Below, in pieces: positions 15,969-24,802 of a DNA stretch of 64,000 bases (positions within the stretch are counted from its first letter, which is position 1; each line of letters begins with the position of its first letter). The notes under the pieces were generated by a model that saw nothing but the letters and a program-made list of their open reading frames with translations, was not told where the DNA came from and ran no database searches. This stretch comes from Haematobacter massiliensis (lineage in GTDB: Bacteria > Pseudomonadota > Alphaproteobacteria > Rhodobacterales > Rhodobacteraceae). The DNA lies in the NCBI RefSeq assembly GCF_000740795.1, contig NZ_JGYG01000004.1:170341-234340 (forward strand), given 5' to 3'. The translations under genes were made by a program, and so were the position numbers.

Positions 15969-16727
15969 ATGGGTCTGATCAAAATCATGAAGGCCGCCGC
16001 CTTCGCCGTTCTGGTTGCAGGGGCGCCTGCCACCGCGGATGTCATCAAGTCCGGGGCGACGGCCACCGGCGTGCCGTTCAACTTTCTCGATCCCAAGACC
16101 AATACGATGAGTGGCTTCATGCTCGACATCGCCAACGAGGTCGCCAAGCGCGGAGGGTTCGAATTCGACCTGCAAACGGTTGATTTTGCCTCGCTGGTGC
16201 CGGCGCTGCAGAGCCGCCGGATCGACATCATCACCTCGTCCTTCTCGATCACCGAGGAACGGTCGAAGGTCGTCGATTTCGCGGTGCCGGTCTACAGCTT
16301 TCACCAGGGCCTGCTCGTCCCCGCCGGCAATCCCAAGAAGCTTGCCACCTATGACGATATGAAGACCGCCAGGATCGGCACGAACATCGGCAACAGCGCC
16401 ATCGCCGAAGGCCGCAAGATCGGTGTGACCTTTGAGCAATACAGCTCCATCCAGGACACGCTGCGCGACCTGTCGCTGGGCCGCATCGACGGCGCGATGG
16501 TCGACATGCCGATCGCCGACTGGATGATGAAAGCCAATCCGGACTACAAGATGGAATGGGTCGAAGGCTTCGAACCCTTCTTCACCGAATATTACACCTT
16601 CTCGGTGCGCAAGGGCGACACCGCGATACTGGATCGGGTGAACCCGATCCTCACCCAGATCAAGACCGATGGCACCTTGGCCGAGCTCATCAAGAAGTGG
16701 GGTATTTCCGTCCAGATCGCTCCGTGA
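15969..16727 (+). CDS. Polar amino acid ABC transporter substrate-binding protein
   Basis: This periplasmic binding protein (SBP_bac_3, cluster F) has 252 residues including a signal peptide that ends near PATA. Typical features are GVPFNFLDP, SGFMLDIANEVAKRGG, the ligand-binding SRRIDIITSSFSITEERSKVVDFA region (given here in parts) and a C-terminal LAELIKKWG. It captures an amino acid or related zwitterion for the two permeases and the ATPase that follow. The ATG 15969 has GGGAG about six bases before it; upstream in-frame ATG codons have no such site. A strong stem-loop after its stop may raise its expression above that of the permeases. Confidence 0.88.
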   Translation: MGLIKIMKAAAFAVLVAGAPATADVIKSGATATGVPFNFLDPKTNTMSGFMLDIANEVAKRGGFEFDLQTVDFASLVPALQSRRIDIITSSFSITEERSKVVDFAVPVYSFHQGLLVPAGNPKKLATYDDMKTARIGTNIGNSAIAEGRKIGVTFEQYSSIQDTLRDLSLGRIDGAMVDMPIADWMMKANPDYKMEWVEGFEPFFTEYYTFSVRKGDTAILDRVNPILTQIKTDGTLAELIKKWGISVQIAP

Positions 16728-16745
16728 CGGCTTACCCCCGGCTCT

Positions 16746-16776
16746 GGTGCTCCCACCCACCCGGGTTGGGAGCACC
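16746..16776 (+). promoter_or_regulatory. Intercistronic stem-loop between binding protein and permease genes
   Basis: GGTGCTCCCA at 16746-16755 pairs exactly with TGGGAGCACC at 16767-16776 across an 11-base loop. No T-run follows. Such hairpins after binding-protein genes commonly stabilise the upstream part of the mRNA or cause partial termination, so the binding protein is made in excess. Confidence 0.65.
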
Positions 16777-16797
16777 CCAGACATCAAGGTGACGACA

Positions 16798-17418
16798 ATG
16801 TTCGAATACTTGCCGCTGTTTTACGCGGGACTATGGACGACGTTGCTGCTGTGGCTGGGCGGGCTGGTGCTCGCGACGCTGCTCGGCGTGGTCTGGGCGA
16901 TGCTGATCTGGCTGAAAGTTCCCGTGCTTGCGCAGTTCGCATCCACCTTCGTCCTCTTCGTCAGAAGTGTGCCGATCCTCGTCCAGATCTTCTACATCTT
17001 CTTTCTGCTGCCGGATATCGGCATCGTGCTGACGCCCTATTGGGCGGTGGTCTTCGGCCTGGGCCTGGCCTTCTCTGCCTATATGGCGGAGGTGTTCCGC
17101 GCCGGCATCCTGGCCATCGACCGTGGCCAGTTCGAGGCCGCGACCGCGATGGCCATGCCGCAGCTTCTGGTGGCGCGGCGCATCGTGTTGCCGCAGGCGA
17201 TCAAGACCTCGCTGCCCGGCTATGCCAATGTGGTGGTGATGATCCTCAAGACGACCTCGCTTGGTTCCGTTATCGCGGTCCCGGAAATCTCGCGCACCGC
17301 GTATCTTCTCGTCCAGTCCACGTTGAAGAGCGTCGAGATCTTCAGCCTGCTGGCGCTCCTTTACATTGCCATCAGCGTGCCGCTGATCGTGCTGATCCGG
17401 CGGATGGAACGCAAATGA
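16798..17418 (+). CDS. Amino acid ABC transporter permease 1
   Basis: This 206-residue inner-membrane protein belongs to the His/Glu/Gln/Arg/opine permease family. It starts with an N-terminal TM helix (LWTTLLLWLGGLVLATLLG) and has the FVRSVPILVQIFYIFF segment. The EAA loop is FEAATAMAMPQLLVARRIVLPQA. It pairs with the next permease as a heterodimer. The ATG at 16798 follows the intercistronic hairpin. Its stop overlaps the start of permease 2 as ATGA. Length is normal for the family. Confidence 0.87.
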   Translation: MFEYLPLFYAGLWTTLLLWLGGLVLATLLGVVWAMLIWLKVPVLAQFASTFVLFVRSVPILVQIFYIFFLLPDIGIVLTPYWAVVFGLGLAFSAYMAEVFRAGILAIDRGQFEAATAMAMPQLLVARRIVLPQAIKTSLPGYANVVVMILKTTSLGSVIAVPEISRTAYLLVQSTLKSVEIFSLLALLYIAISVPLIVLIRRMERK

Positions 17419-18071
17419 CCCAGATATTCGATAACTGGCTGGGCTTCATGCCCGACCTTCTGAACGGTCTCTACCTGACGCTGATCATCTCCTTCGGCGC
17501 CATCGCGCTTGCCACCGTCTTCGGGCTGATCATCGAGGCGATGCGGTGGGGCGAACATCCGATCCTGACGGCCAGCAACACCGTTCTGGTGGTCGTGCTG
17601 CGCGGTATCCCGACGCTGGTGTTCATCTACTATGTCTATTTCGTCTTTCCCGTGATCGGGATCGACCTGCCCCCGGTCGCGGCGGGGATCCTCGCGCTGG
17701 CAATTTCACATGCCCCCTACATGGCCGAAAACATGCGGCTGAGCATCGAGGCGCTCGACAAGGGTCAGTTCGAGGCGGCGAGCTCGATGGGGATGAGCAA
17801 GGCCCTGATGATGCGGCGCGTGGTGCTGCCGCAGGCGGTCAGGAGCTTCCTGCCGCCCTATGGAAGCTCCATCGTGATGGCGATCAAGGACTCAAGCCTC
17901 TGCGCAGTGATCACCGTCGCCGAAATCACCCGGCAGGCCCAGATCATCGCGGCGGAGACCTTCCGCACGCTGGAAGTCTTCTCGCAGGCGGCGCTGCTCT
18001 ATTGCGCGATCTGCGCCCCCCTCATTCTCGTGGTCCGCTTCATGGAAAGCCGGATCTCCCGAAAGGTCTGA
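17415..18071 (+). CDS. Amino acid ABC transporter permease 2
   Basis: This is the second permease of the same transporter, 218 residues. The TM pattern is similar, and the EAA loop is [39 protein letters not shown] corresponds to the RSVP segment of its partner. It starts in an ATGA overlap with the preceding gene and ends two bases before the ATPase start, so the three genes are translationally coupled. Confidence 0.87.
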   Translation: MTQIFDNWLGFMPDLLNGLYLTLIISFGAIALATVFGLIIEAMRWGEHPILTASNTVLVVVLRGIPTLVFIYYVYFVFPVIGIDLPPVAAGILALAISHAPYMAENMRLSIEALDKGQFEAASSMGMSKALMMRRVVLPQAVRSFLPPYGSSIVMAIKDSSLCAVITVAEITRQAQIIAAETFRTLEVFSQAALLYCAICAPLILVVRFMESRISRKV

Positions 18072-18073
18072 AA

Positions 18074-18796
<723 letters not shown>

Positions 18797-18828
18797 GCCG
18801 CGCGGAACATGACAAGGAGGTCGAACCG

Positions 18829-18876
18829 GTGATGATCGGAACTTGGTCCGCGCGATGTGGGGCGGCGCGGCGATGA
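18829..18876 (+). CDS. Possible 15-codon leader ORF coupled to the dehydrogenase
   Basis: AAGGAGGT at 18814-18821 is a near-perfect ribosome site. About seven bases later comes GTG-ATG, opening a frame of 15 codons that ends in the TGA of an ATGA overlap with the ATG of the dehydrogenase at 18873. The dehydrogenase itself has no good ribosome site of its own. Either ribosomes are loaded through this leader and re-start, or a one-base error or mutation hides an N-terminal extension. The peptide has no recognisable regulatory codon run. Confidence 0.4.
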   Translation: MMIGTWSARCGAARR

Positions 18877-19802
18877 GCGCCTTGGAACGGGCAAGCGTCG
18901 CCGTGATCGGCTGCGGCCTGATCGGCATCAGCTGGGCGGCACTGTTGCGCTTTCACGGCCATGACGTGATCGCATGGGATCCCTCGGACGCGGCCCGCGA
19001 AAACATGGCCGAGGCGATGGAGCATCCCTTGGCGCAGCTGCGCGAACTGGGCGGCGGGCAGACCGCCACCGGGCGGTTCAGCATCGCCCCGACGCTGCAA
19101 CAGGCCGTCCGTACGGCGCAGATCGTGCAGGAGAACGGCCCCGAACGGCTGGAGGTCAAGCGCGCGCTTTATCGCGACATCTTTGCCGCAGCACCCACTG
19201 ACGCGATCATCTCCTCCTCCACCTCCTCGCTGATCTGGCGGGATCTGGCCGCCGAGGCGGGCACTGACGCGCGGCGCATCGTGACCGCGCATCCCTTCAA
19301 TCCGCCGCATCTGATGCCGCTGGTCGAGCTTTTTGCCGCCGATGACGCGGTTCGGCAGCGCGCGGCTGCCTTCTACAGAGGACTGGGACGGGAGGTGGTC
19401 AGCCTGCGCAAGGATGCGGTCGGGCATATCGCCAATCGGCTCGCCTCCGCGCTGTGGCGCGAGGCGGTGCATATCGTCGCCGAGGGCATTGCCGATGTCG
19501 AGGACGTGGATCGCGCGCTGGTCCATGGTCCGGGCCTGCGCTGGTCGGTGGTGGGCGCGCATATGGGCTATCATCTGGGCGGCGGCGCAGGCGGCATGGC
19601 GCATTATCTGGACCATCTGGGCGCCAGTCAGGAACGCCGCTGGGCCAGCCTCGGCCAGCCCGCCCTGACAGAGGCAGTCAAGGAAAAGCTGATCGCGGGC
19701 ATTGGCGCCGAAACGCGCGGGCGCAGCATTCAGGACCTGGAAACGGCGCGCGATGCGCAGCTCATCGCCATTCTGAAAGCCAAAGGGGGTCTTGATGTCT
19801 GA
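18873..19802 (+). CDS. 3-hydroxyacyl-CoA dehydrogenase-like NAD-dependent dehydrogenase
   Basis: This 309-residue protein has a Rossmann N-terminus with VAVIGCGLIGISWA as the dinucleotide motif. ENGPERLEVKRALYRDI and SSSTSSL follow, then TAHPFNPPHLMPLVEL, the family segment with the catalytic histidine. The C-terminal helical domain (GHIANRLASALWREAV) completes it. Size and motifs resemble lambda-crystallin/L-gulonate 3-dehydrogenase and L-carnitine dehydrogenase more than fatty-acid enzymes, so it probably oxidises a 3-hydroxy acid rather than a CoA ester. Its last eight bases overlap the next gene. An in-frame ATG at 18843 is an alternative start. Confidence 0.83.
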   Translation: MSALERASVAVIGCGLIGISWAALLRFHGHDVIAWDPSDAARENMAEAMEHPLAQLRELGGGQTATGRFSIAPTLQQAVRTAQIVQENGPERLEVKRALYRDIFAAAPTDAIISSSTSSLIWRDLAAEAGTDARRIVTAHPFNPPHLMPLVELFAADDAVRQRAAAFYRGLGREVVSLRKDAVGHIANRLASALWREAVHIVAEGIADVEDVDRALVHGPGLRWSVVGAHMGYHLGGGAGGMAHYLDHLGASQERRWASLGQPALTEAVKEKLIAGIGAETRGRSIQDLETARDAQLIAILKAKGGLDV

Positions 19803-20478
19803 CCTTGCCGCGCCGCGCATTGCGCTGGTCCATGCGCTGGAGGAATCGGTACTGCCCATTCGCGCGGCCTTTGCGCAGATCTGGCCGGAGGCGGCGACCT
19901 TCGATCTGCTGGACACTTCTCTGGCGCCCGACCGCGCCGCCGCCGGGCACTGCGATGCCGGGATTGTCGCGCGATTTAAGGCGCTCGGCCGATATGCCGC
20001 CGATCATCCGGGCAGCAGCGGGCCGACGCGCGCTCTCCTGTTCACCTGCTCGGCCTTTGGCCCGGCAATCGACGCCGTGCGGGACGATCTGCCGATCCCG
20101 GTGTTCAAGCCCAATGAGGCGGCCTTTCGCGAGGCGCTGGCCATTGGGCCGCGGGTCGGCCTCTGCGTGACCTTTGAACCCTCTCTGGCCTCGCTCTCGG
20201 CTGAACTCGAGGCCGAGGCTGCCCGTGCCAGAGTGCCACTGGACATCACCCCGGTGCTGGTTTCCGGCGCCCTTGCCGCGCTCAAGGCGGGCGACGCAGA
20301 GGCGCATGACGCGGCGGTGCAGGCCGCCTGCCGGGGGCTGCGGGGGCTGGATGTGCTGGTGCTGGGGCAGTTCTCTCTCGCCCGCGCCGCGCCGGGGCTG
20401 GCGGATCTGCCCTTCCCGGTGGTCACCACCCCCGGCTCGGCGGTACGTGCCTTGCGCGATCTTTTCGAGCGCCTTTGA
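19795..20478 (+). CDS. Asp/Glu racemase-superfamily protein lacking the second catalytic Cys
   Basis: This 227-residue protein has the aspartate/glutamate racemase fold as found in hydantoin racemase, EutA, maleate isomerase and arylmalonate decarboxylase. The first catalytic cysteine is present at Cys85 in LLFTCSAFGP. Where the second cysteine usually stands (LGC), the sequence reads LVLGQFSLARA, with Gln192 in its place. A normal two-base racemisation is therefore doubtful; a one-cysteine decarboxylation or isomerisation, as in arylmalonate decarboxylase, or an altered base is possible. It overlaps the preceding dehydrogenase gene by eight bases, so both likely act in one route. Confidence 0.78.
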   Translation: MSDLAAPRIALVHALEESVLPIRAAFAQIWPEAATFDLLDTSLAPDRAAAGHCDAGIVARFKALGRYAADHPGSSGPTRALLFTCSAFGPAIDAVRDDLPIPVFKPNEAAFREALAIGPRVGLCVTFEPSLASLSAELEAEAARARVPLDITPVLVSGALAALKAGDAEAHDAAVQAACRGLRGLDVLVLGQFSLARAAPGLADLPFPVVTTPGSAVRALRDLFERL

Positions 20479-20569
20479 AAAGCCGCACTGCGCGGTGAGG
20501 TGCTTTTCCGGGGCACGGGACGACAGTCCTTGCCTGCCCCATGCTGCATTTACCTTAAGGAACGCTGTC

Positions 20570-22000
20570 ATGTTCGATCAAGCTGCACTCATCATCGGCG
20601 GCTCGGCGCGGCGGGAGGCGAGCGCCGGGACGCTGCGCGTTACCGACCCCGCCACCGACGCGCTGATCATGGAACTGCCGAAGGCTGGCGCGCCGGAGGC
20701 TGTCGAGGCCGCGCAACTCTCCATGGAGGGCTTTGGCGTCTGGTCTGCCAAGCCCGCCTATGAGCGCTACCAGATCCTGCGCCACGCGGCGCAGCTGATG
20801 CGCGAGCGCGCCGGGGCGGCTGCCGAGATGATGACGCGCGAGCAGGGCAAGCCGCGCATTCAGGCCCTGACCGAATGGAACAGCAGCGCGGATCTACTGG
20901 ACTGGTCGGCGGAGGAGGGGCGCCGCGCCTATGGCCGTATCGTGCCGGGCCGTGCGGCGGATATCTCGCTCTCGGTGCTGAGCCGCCCGGTCGGGCCGGT
21001 CGCGATCTTCTCGCCCTGGAACGTGCCCGCCTGGGGGCCGATGCAGAAGATCGCGCCGGCGCTGGCCGCCGGCTGTTCGGTGGTCGTGAAGGCGGCCGAG
21101 GAGACGCCGCTGACCGCCTGGGCCATCGTACGCTGCCTGCTGGATGCGGGTGTGACGCCGCAGGCGGTCAGCCTGCTCTGGGGGCAGGCGGCCGAGATCT
21201 CGGAGGCGCTGATCGCCGCGCCTGAAATCCGCAAGGTCTCGCTGACCGGCTCCACCCGCGTCGGGCGCATCGTCGCCGCCGCAGCGGGGGCAGCCTTGAA
21301 GAAATCCACCATGGAACTGGGTGGCCATGCGCCGGTGATCGTGGCCGCGGATGCCGATCTGGATGCGCTGGTGCCGCTGGCGGTGACGTGGAAGTACCGC
21401 AATGCCGGGCAGATCTGCGTCTCGCCCACCCGCTTCCTGGTCGAGGACGCTCTCTATGAGCCCTTCGTCCGCCGGTTCACCGCCGAGACAAGCAAGCTGT
21501 CCGTTGGCAATGGTGCGGATCCGACCACAACCATGGGCCCGCTGACGACGCCGGGCCAGGTCGAGACGGTCGACGCGCTGGTGCAGGATGCGCTGGCACA
21601 AGGCGCGACGCTCGAGACCGGCGGCGCGCGGATCGGCAATGTCGGCAACTTCTATCAGCCGACGGTCCTGTCGGGCATGACCCCGGCGATGCGGGCGATG
21701 AACGACGAGCCCTTCGGGCCGCTGGCGCTGGTGATGCGGGTCGGCTCGCTGGAGGAGGCATTGACCGAAGCGAACCGGTTGCCGGTAGGCCTCGGCTCCT
21801 ATGCCTTCACCCGCTCGGATGCGGCGGCTTCGCGGATCGTGCGCTCTATTCACGCCGGGATGCTGGGGCTGAACCACTTTGCCCTCGCGCTGCCCGAAAC
21901 GCCCTTCGGCGGCGTAATGGACAGCGGCTTCGGCGCAGAGGGCGGTATCGAGGCCCTGCAATCCTATTCCATGGCGATGCTTGTGACCCACAGACACTGA
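20570..22000 (+). CDS. NAD(P)-dependent aldehyde dehydrogenase
   Basis: This is a 476-residue ALDH-superfamily enzyme. Visible features are FSPWNVPAWG with oxyanion Asn151, the nucleotide-binding GSTRVG (227-232), the general base Glu249 in ELGGHAP, the nucleophile Cys283 in AGQICVSPTRF, and NDEPFGPLALV. The pattern is nearest to succinate-semialdehyde dehydrogenase-type enzymes. In this island it would oxidise the aldehyde released by the HpcH aldolase or made by the dehydrogenase. AAGGA lies nine bases before ATG 20570. It is the last gene of the island; the following DNA is phage debris. Confidence 0.9.
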   Translation: MFDQAALIIGGSARREASAGTLRVTDPATDALIMELPKAGAPEAVEAAQLSMEGFGVWSAKPAYERYQILRHAAQLMRERAGAAAEMMTREQGKPRIQALTEWNSSADLLDWSAEEGRRAYGRIVPGRAADISLSVLSRPVGPVAIFSPWNVPAWGPMQKIAPALAAGCSVVVKAAEETPLTAWAIVRCLLDAGVTPQAVSLLWGQAAEISEALIAAPEIRKVSLTGSTRVGRIVAAAAGAALKKSTMELGGHAPVIVAADADLDALVPLAVTWKYRNAGQICVSPTRFLVEDALYEPFVRRFTAETSKLSVGNGADPTTTMGPLTTPGQVETVDALVQDALAQGATLETGGARIGNVGNFYQPTVLSGMTPAMRAMNDEPFGPLALVMRVGSLEEALTEANRLPVGLGSYAFTRSDAAASRIVRSIHAGMLGLNHFALALPETPFGGVMDSGFGAEGGIEALQSYSMAMLVTHRH

Positions 22001-22037
22001 TCACGCCCATCAGCGCGGACGCAGCGGCTGCGGTCTG

Positions 22038-22721
22038 CCTGGCGCAGGCGATGAATGTCCGAAGCCCGTGGCGGCGATGTATCGCGAACGGGCGGCGGCG
22101 CGGGATGCCTCCGGCCCGCTCGCCCGCAGCTTCGCCAAGATCGCAGCCTTCCTGCGCGCGGTGGCCTCCGGGCTCCGGGGTGATGGCTTCACCGATGCCG
22201 CTTTGGTCATGGAGCGGATCGCCTCCGGCAAGGTCGGCGGGCGCGGGCCGGAAGGCGGCGGGCCGGGGCGGTTCCCGCCTGTCCCCGCCAAGCGTATCGC
22301 GCGAACCTTCGATGAGGCGCGCGCGGCGGCAAAGGCTTTCCAGAGCAAATGTCTGGTCAATGCTGCAACCGGCATGACCGCGGTGGTTTCCCGCAACACA
22401 CTGGACAAGATGTTGAGCATGAAGGCCGTCTCAAAGTCTTCCAATGCTGCTGACCATGCGATGGCTGTGGCGAATGTCGATGCGCTCTTTGCGAACGCCA
22501 TCCACGGCTGGAAAAAGGAAGACGCGGAGGCAGACAGCAATATCGCCTTCATTCATCGGCTTTTCTCGCCAATGCAAACCCCTGACGGCCGCATTCTTCT
22601 GACGAAACTGACCATCAAGGAGACCCTGCGGAAAGACCGAGACAATCCCCTCTACAGCGTAGGGGCCATTGAATTTGATGGGGGTCGTCCCCTGCGGCTA
22701 TATGGGTGGGCGCGGCTCTAG
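22038..22721 (+). pseudogene. Truncated phage polyvalent protein with PBECR-type nuclease-like end
   Basis: An open frame enters from at least 22038 with no start and continues through GTG 22068 to 22721. The N-terminal part (RSFAKIAAFLRAVASGL) is helical. The C-terminal 130 residues carry FDEARAAAKAFQSKCLVNAATGM, VVSRNTLDKML and FIHRLFSPMQ then LTIKETLRK, shown in parts. This pattern is that of the large-polyvalent-protein-associated Barnase/EndoU/ColicinE5/RelE-like domain of Mu-like phages. Those proteins are often thousands of residues long, so this is a 3' fragment. Catalytic competence cannot be judged. It sits directly behind the catabolic island. Confidence 0.6.
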
Positions 22722-22966
22722 GCGCTGATGGCATCGAACCGAGGGACATCCGCTCCGCAGAGGACGTGATGAATATGGCGCGCGAGGTGTCGCAGTTCAA
22801 TCGGGAAACCAAGGAAAGCCGGTTCACCGACGCGGTGAAGAGGCGGATCGACAAGCTCGACATCGCGCTGACGGACGAGACGGAGCGCGGCACCCTCCAC
22901 CGGGCCATCAGGAGCGCCATGGGCGGCAACTGCTCGCGGTGGACAGGCTTTCGGGGAGCGCGATGA
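22706..22966 (+). pseudogene. Small frame after the polyvalent-protein remnant, probably phage-derived
   Basis: The 86-residue frame overlaps the end of the previous remnant. It contains a charged helical stretch (AREVSQFNRETKESRFTDAV) and no named motif. Codon use fits coding DNA up to about residue 70, then becomes less protein-like, so the gene may be frameshifted. Its stop overlaps the ATG of the next small frame. Confidence 0.35.
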
Positions 22967-23079
22967 ATGAGACGGCTTCGTTGTCATCAGAGCCAGCTCT
23001 TTCTGAAGAGGATGAATGCTTCCCGCCCGTTAGCGACATATCATATACGGCGGCGAGGCTGTCAAAAATATCTGTGTGA
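22963..23079 (+). CDS. Small 38-residue hypothetical frame, possible phage gene fragment
   Basis: ATG 22963 overlaps the stop of the upstream frame as ATGA and follows GGGGAG at a reasonable distance. The peptide is acidic in its middle (SEEDE) and has no known domain. It may be the N-terminus of a truncated phage gene. The rest of the stretch to 23181 shows nothing I can assign. Confidence 0.25.
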   Translation: MNETASLSSEPALSEEDECFPPVSDISYTAARLSKISV

Positions 23080-23181
23080 TCAACAAGCCAGAGGAGAGCC
23101 GTTTCGCCTCCTTACCCCTGGCTTTGCAGAGTATGCAACAGGCGGGAAGACACTTGGCCTCCCGGCCATCGAGACCGATGG

Positions 23182-23859
23182 TTAGCGGGCGCCATCCATC
23201 GCGGCCTGTTCAGAGATAGTCCTGTAAAGCCGTTCGTTCCAGTACGGAACCCAGCAGACAAGCGCGCGGCCCGTCCCGTGGAAGGCGCGCAGCCGGGTCT
23301 GACCGGAGATCAGGTTGCGCGGCCATCTCGCCGGTGCACGGGACGAAAACCGCAGCCCGCCCGTCCGCCCCAGAACGAGCCGTCCCTGAACCCTGAAGTC
23401 GCTGTCATCGACATCGATGGTCTCTACCGGGCCGGGCGCATTGATAGCGACCTTGCCCGCGCCTGACACGGTTGTCTTCCATGACAGCAGACCATCGCCT
23501 GCCCAGAAGCTGGACCACGCGGGATCGCGCGTCATGCCAAGCTGCACGGACCCTTCGGAGGCCCAGTAGGCGCCTGGCTCCAATATCCATTGCTCCCCGG
23601 GTATGACGTCAAGAAGATGATATCCGCCAAGCGTCGGCTGAAGGAGAACGGAACCTGTCCCGGTATAGAAGGGCCGGATCCGGGCGTCGGAGGTGAAGAA
23701 GGAGCGGAAGATGTCGCCGGGCGCGGGCAGACGGGGGGTCATGACCACGTCGCCCTGCATGGTGGACATCGCGCCGTGGCGCGCGCGCACTGTTTCATCC
23801 GCGATGTCGATGCGGATCTGACGCATCCCCTCGACTTCACGGACACTGAACTCCGCCAT
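23182..23859 (-). CDS. AIM24 family protein (DUF124)
   Basis: This 225-residue beta-rich protein is of the AIM24/TIGR00266 family. Signatures include GDVVMTPRLPAPGDIFRSFF, GTGSVLLQPTLGGYH, GAYWASEGSV and ISGQTRLRAFHGTGRAL. The bacterial function is not established; in yeast the homologue is a mitochondrial inner-membrane organiser. It lacks a signal peptide. The gene lies 12 bases after the DUF4239 membrane protein gene in the same direction, so both are probably one operon and may act together at the membrane. Confidence 0.82.
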   Translation of the reverse strand: MAEFSVREVEGMRQIRIDIADETVRARHGAMSTMQGDVVMTPRLPAPGDIFRSFFTSDARIRPFYTGTGSVLLQPTLGGYHLLDVIPGEQWILEPGAYWASEGSVQLGMTRDPAWSSFWAGDGLLSWKTTVSGAGKVAINAPGPVETIDVDDSDFRVQGRLVLGRTGGLRFSSRAPARWPRNLISGQTRLRAFHGTGRALVCWVPYWNERLYRTISEQAAMDGAR

Positions 23860-23871
23860 TGCCGTCTCCCT

Positions 23872-24678
23872 TCAGTAACGCGGCTCGTCCCAAGACATCG
23901 CACGCTCCCATACCATGATGAGGGATTCCGGCCTCAGCCCGGCGGCCCCCCGCAACGGCGCGTCCAGCGTGGACATGACGAACAGAATGACGGCGAGAAA
24001 GACAGAGGTGACAGCACCAAGGAAGAACTGCCGCCGTGGACGCATGCGCAGCAGGCAGATCAGCAGGACGCTGATGATCGCGCCGCCGAACACCGCGTAC
24101 CACATCGCCTGCGGTATCCGCACGAAAACTGAGGCGATGCGCTGCTGCCGGGCCGCCACGAAATCGCGGAAGGCGGAGAGCACTTCGGCATGCACGATCT
24201 CCTGTCCCGGCGTCTTCGGCTCGAACTCAGCCAGACGCTGGCGCATGGCGTTGGAGCGGTTGTTGCCACCGTCGAGGAAATCACCGCGCTGATGTGCCGC
24301 CCAGTCCTTGTGGATGGTGAACAACACGTAATCGCGCAGCATCTCCTTCATGTCGGAGCGCAGCGGCTCGGGATACACATTCACATCGGCATAGAGCGCC
24401 GAGATGGAGTTCGCCTCCTCCAGCATCGAGGTGCGGACGCGGTCGTTGTTCTGATAGGCCGACACGGTGAGAAGGCCGAGCAGCAGGCCGTAGAACAGGC
24501 TGAAACCCGAGGTCGCATAGTTGATCGACTCATTCAGATCCGGCCCGGATCCGATCAGGAGGCGCATGACCGGTTTGAACACCAGCATGCCCAGCAACAT
24601 GCCGATGATCGCCATGGCCAGGAAGCCGATCGCCAGTTGCTGCTGCGGAATATCATAGACAAAATCGAACATGCGCAT
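23872..24678 (-). CDS. DUF4239 membrane protein
   Basis: This 268-residue protein has two N-terminal hydrophobic helices (QLAIGFLAMAIIGMLLGMLVF and FSLFYGLLLGLLTVSAY, approximate), a cytoplasmic or periplasmic helical middle, and two C-terminal helices. ATSGFSLFYGLLLGLL and RTSMLEEANSISALYADV are typical of the DUF4239 (bestrophin-like) family. Function is unknown. It is transcribed divergently from a TAXI-type binding protein and is followed by AIM24. Confidence 0.8.
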   Translation of the reverse strand: MRMFDFVYDIPQQQLAIGFLAMAIIGMLLGMLVFKPVMRLLIGSGPDLNESINYATSGFSLFYGLLLGLLTVSAYQNNDRVRTSMLEEANSISALYADVNVYPEPLRSDMKEMLRDYVLFTIHKDWAAHQRGDFLDGGNNRSNAMRQRLAEFEPKTPGQEIVHAEVLSAFRDFVAARQQRIASVFVRIPQAMWYAVFGGAIISVLLICLLRMRPRRQFFLGAVTSVFLAVILFVMSTLDAPLRGAAGLRPESLIMVWERAMSWDEPRY

Positions 24679-24802
24679 GTGACCTTGAATGTCACAGCGA
24701 ACCTACCGCGCGAAGCGATTTGCGCGAAGGATAAAATGCAAATTGTCGCATGTGGAACGCTCGATTATTCTGGTGTCGCAGATGCTGGTTCAGGGCGCAC
24801 AG

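Noticed and set aside
16261..16272. Copy of the heptamer array (GGTCGAAGGTCG) inside the amino acid binding protein gene
   Set aside because: Fewer than two units, inside a conserved coding region; chance match.
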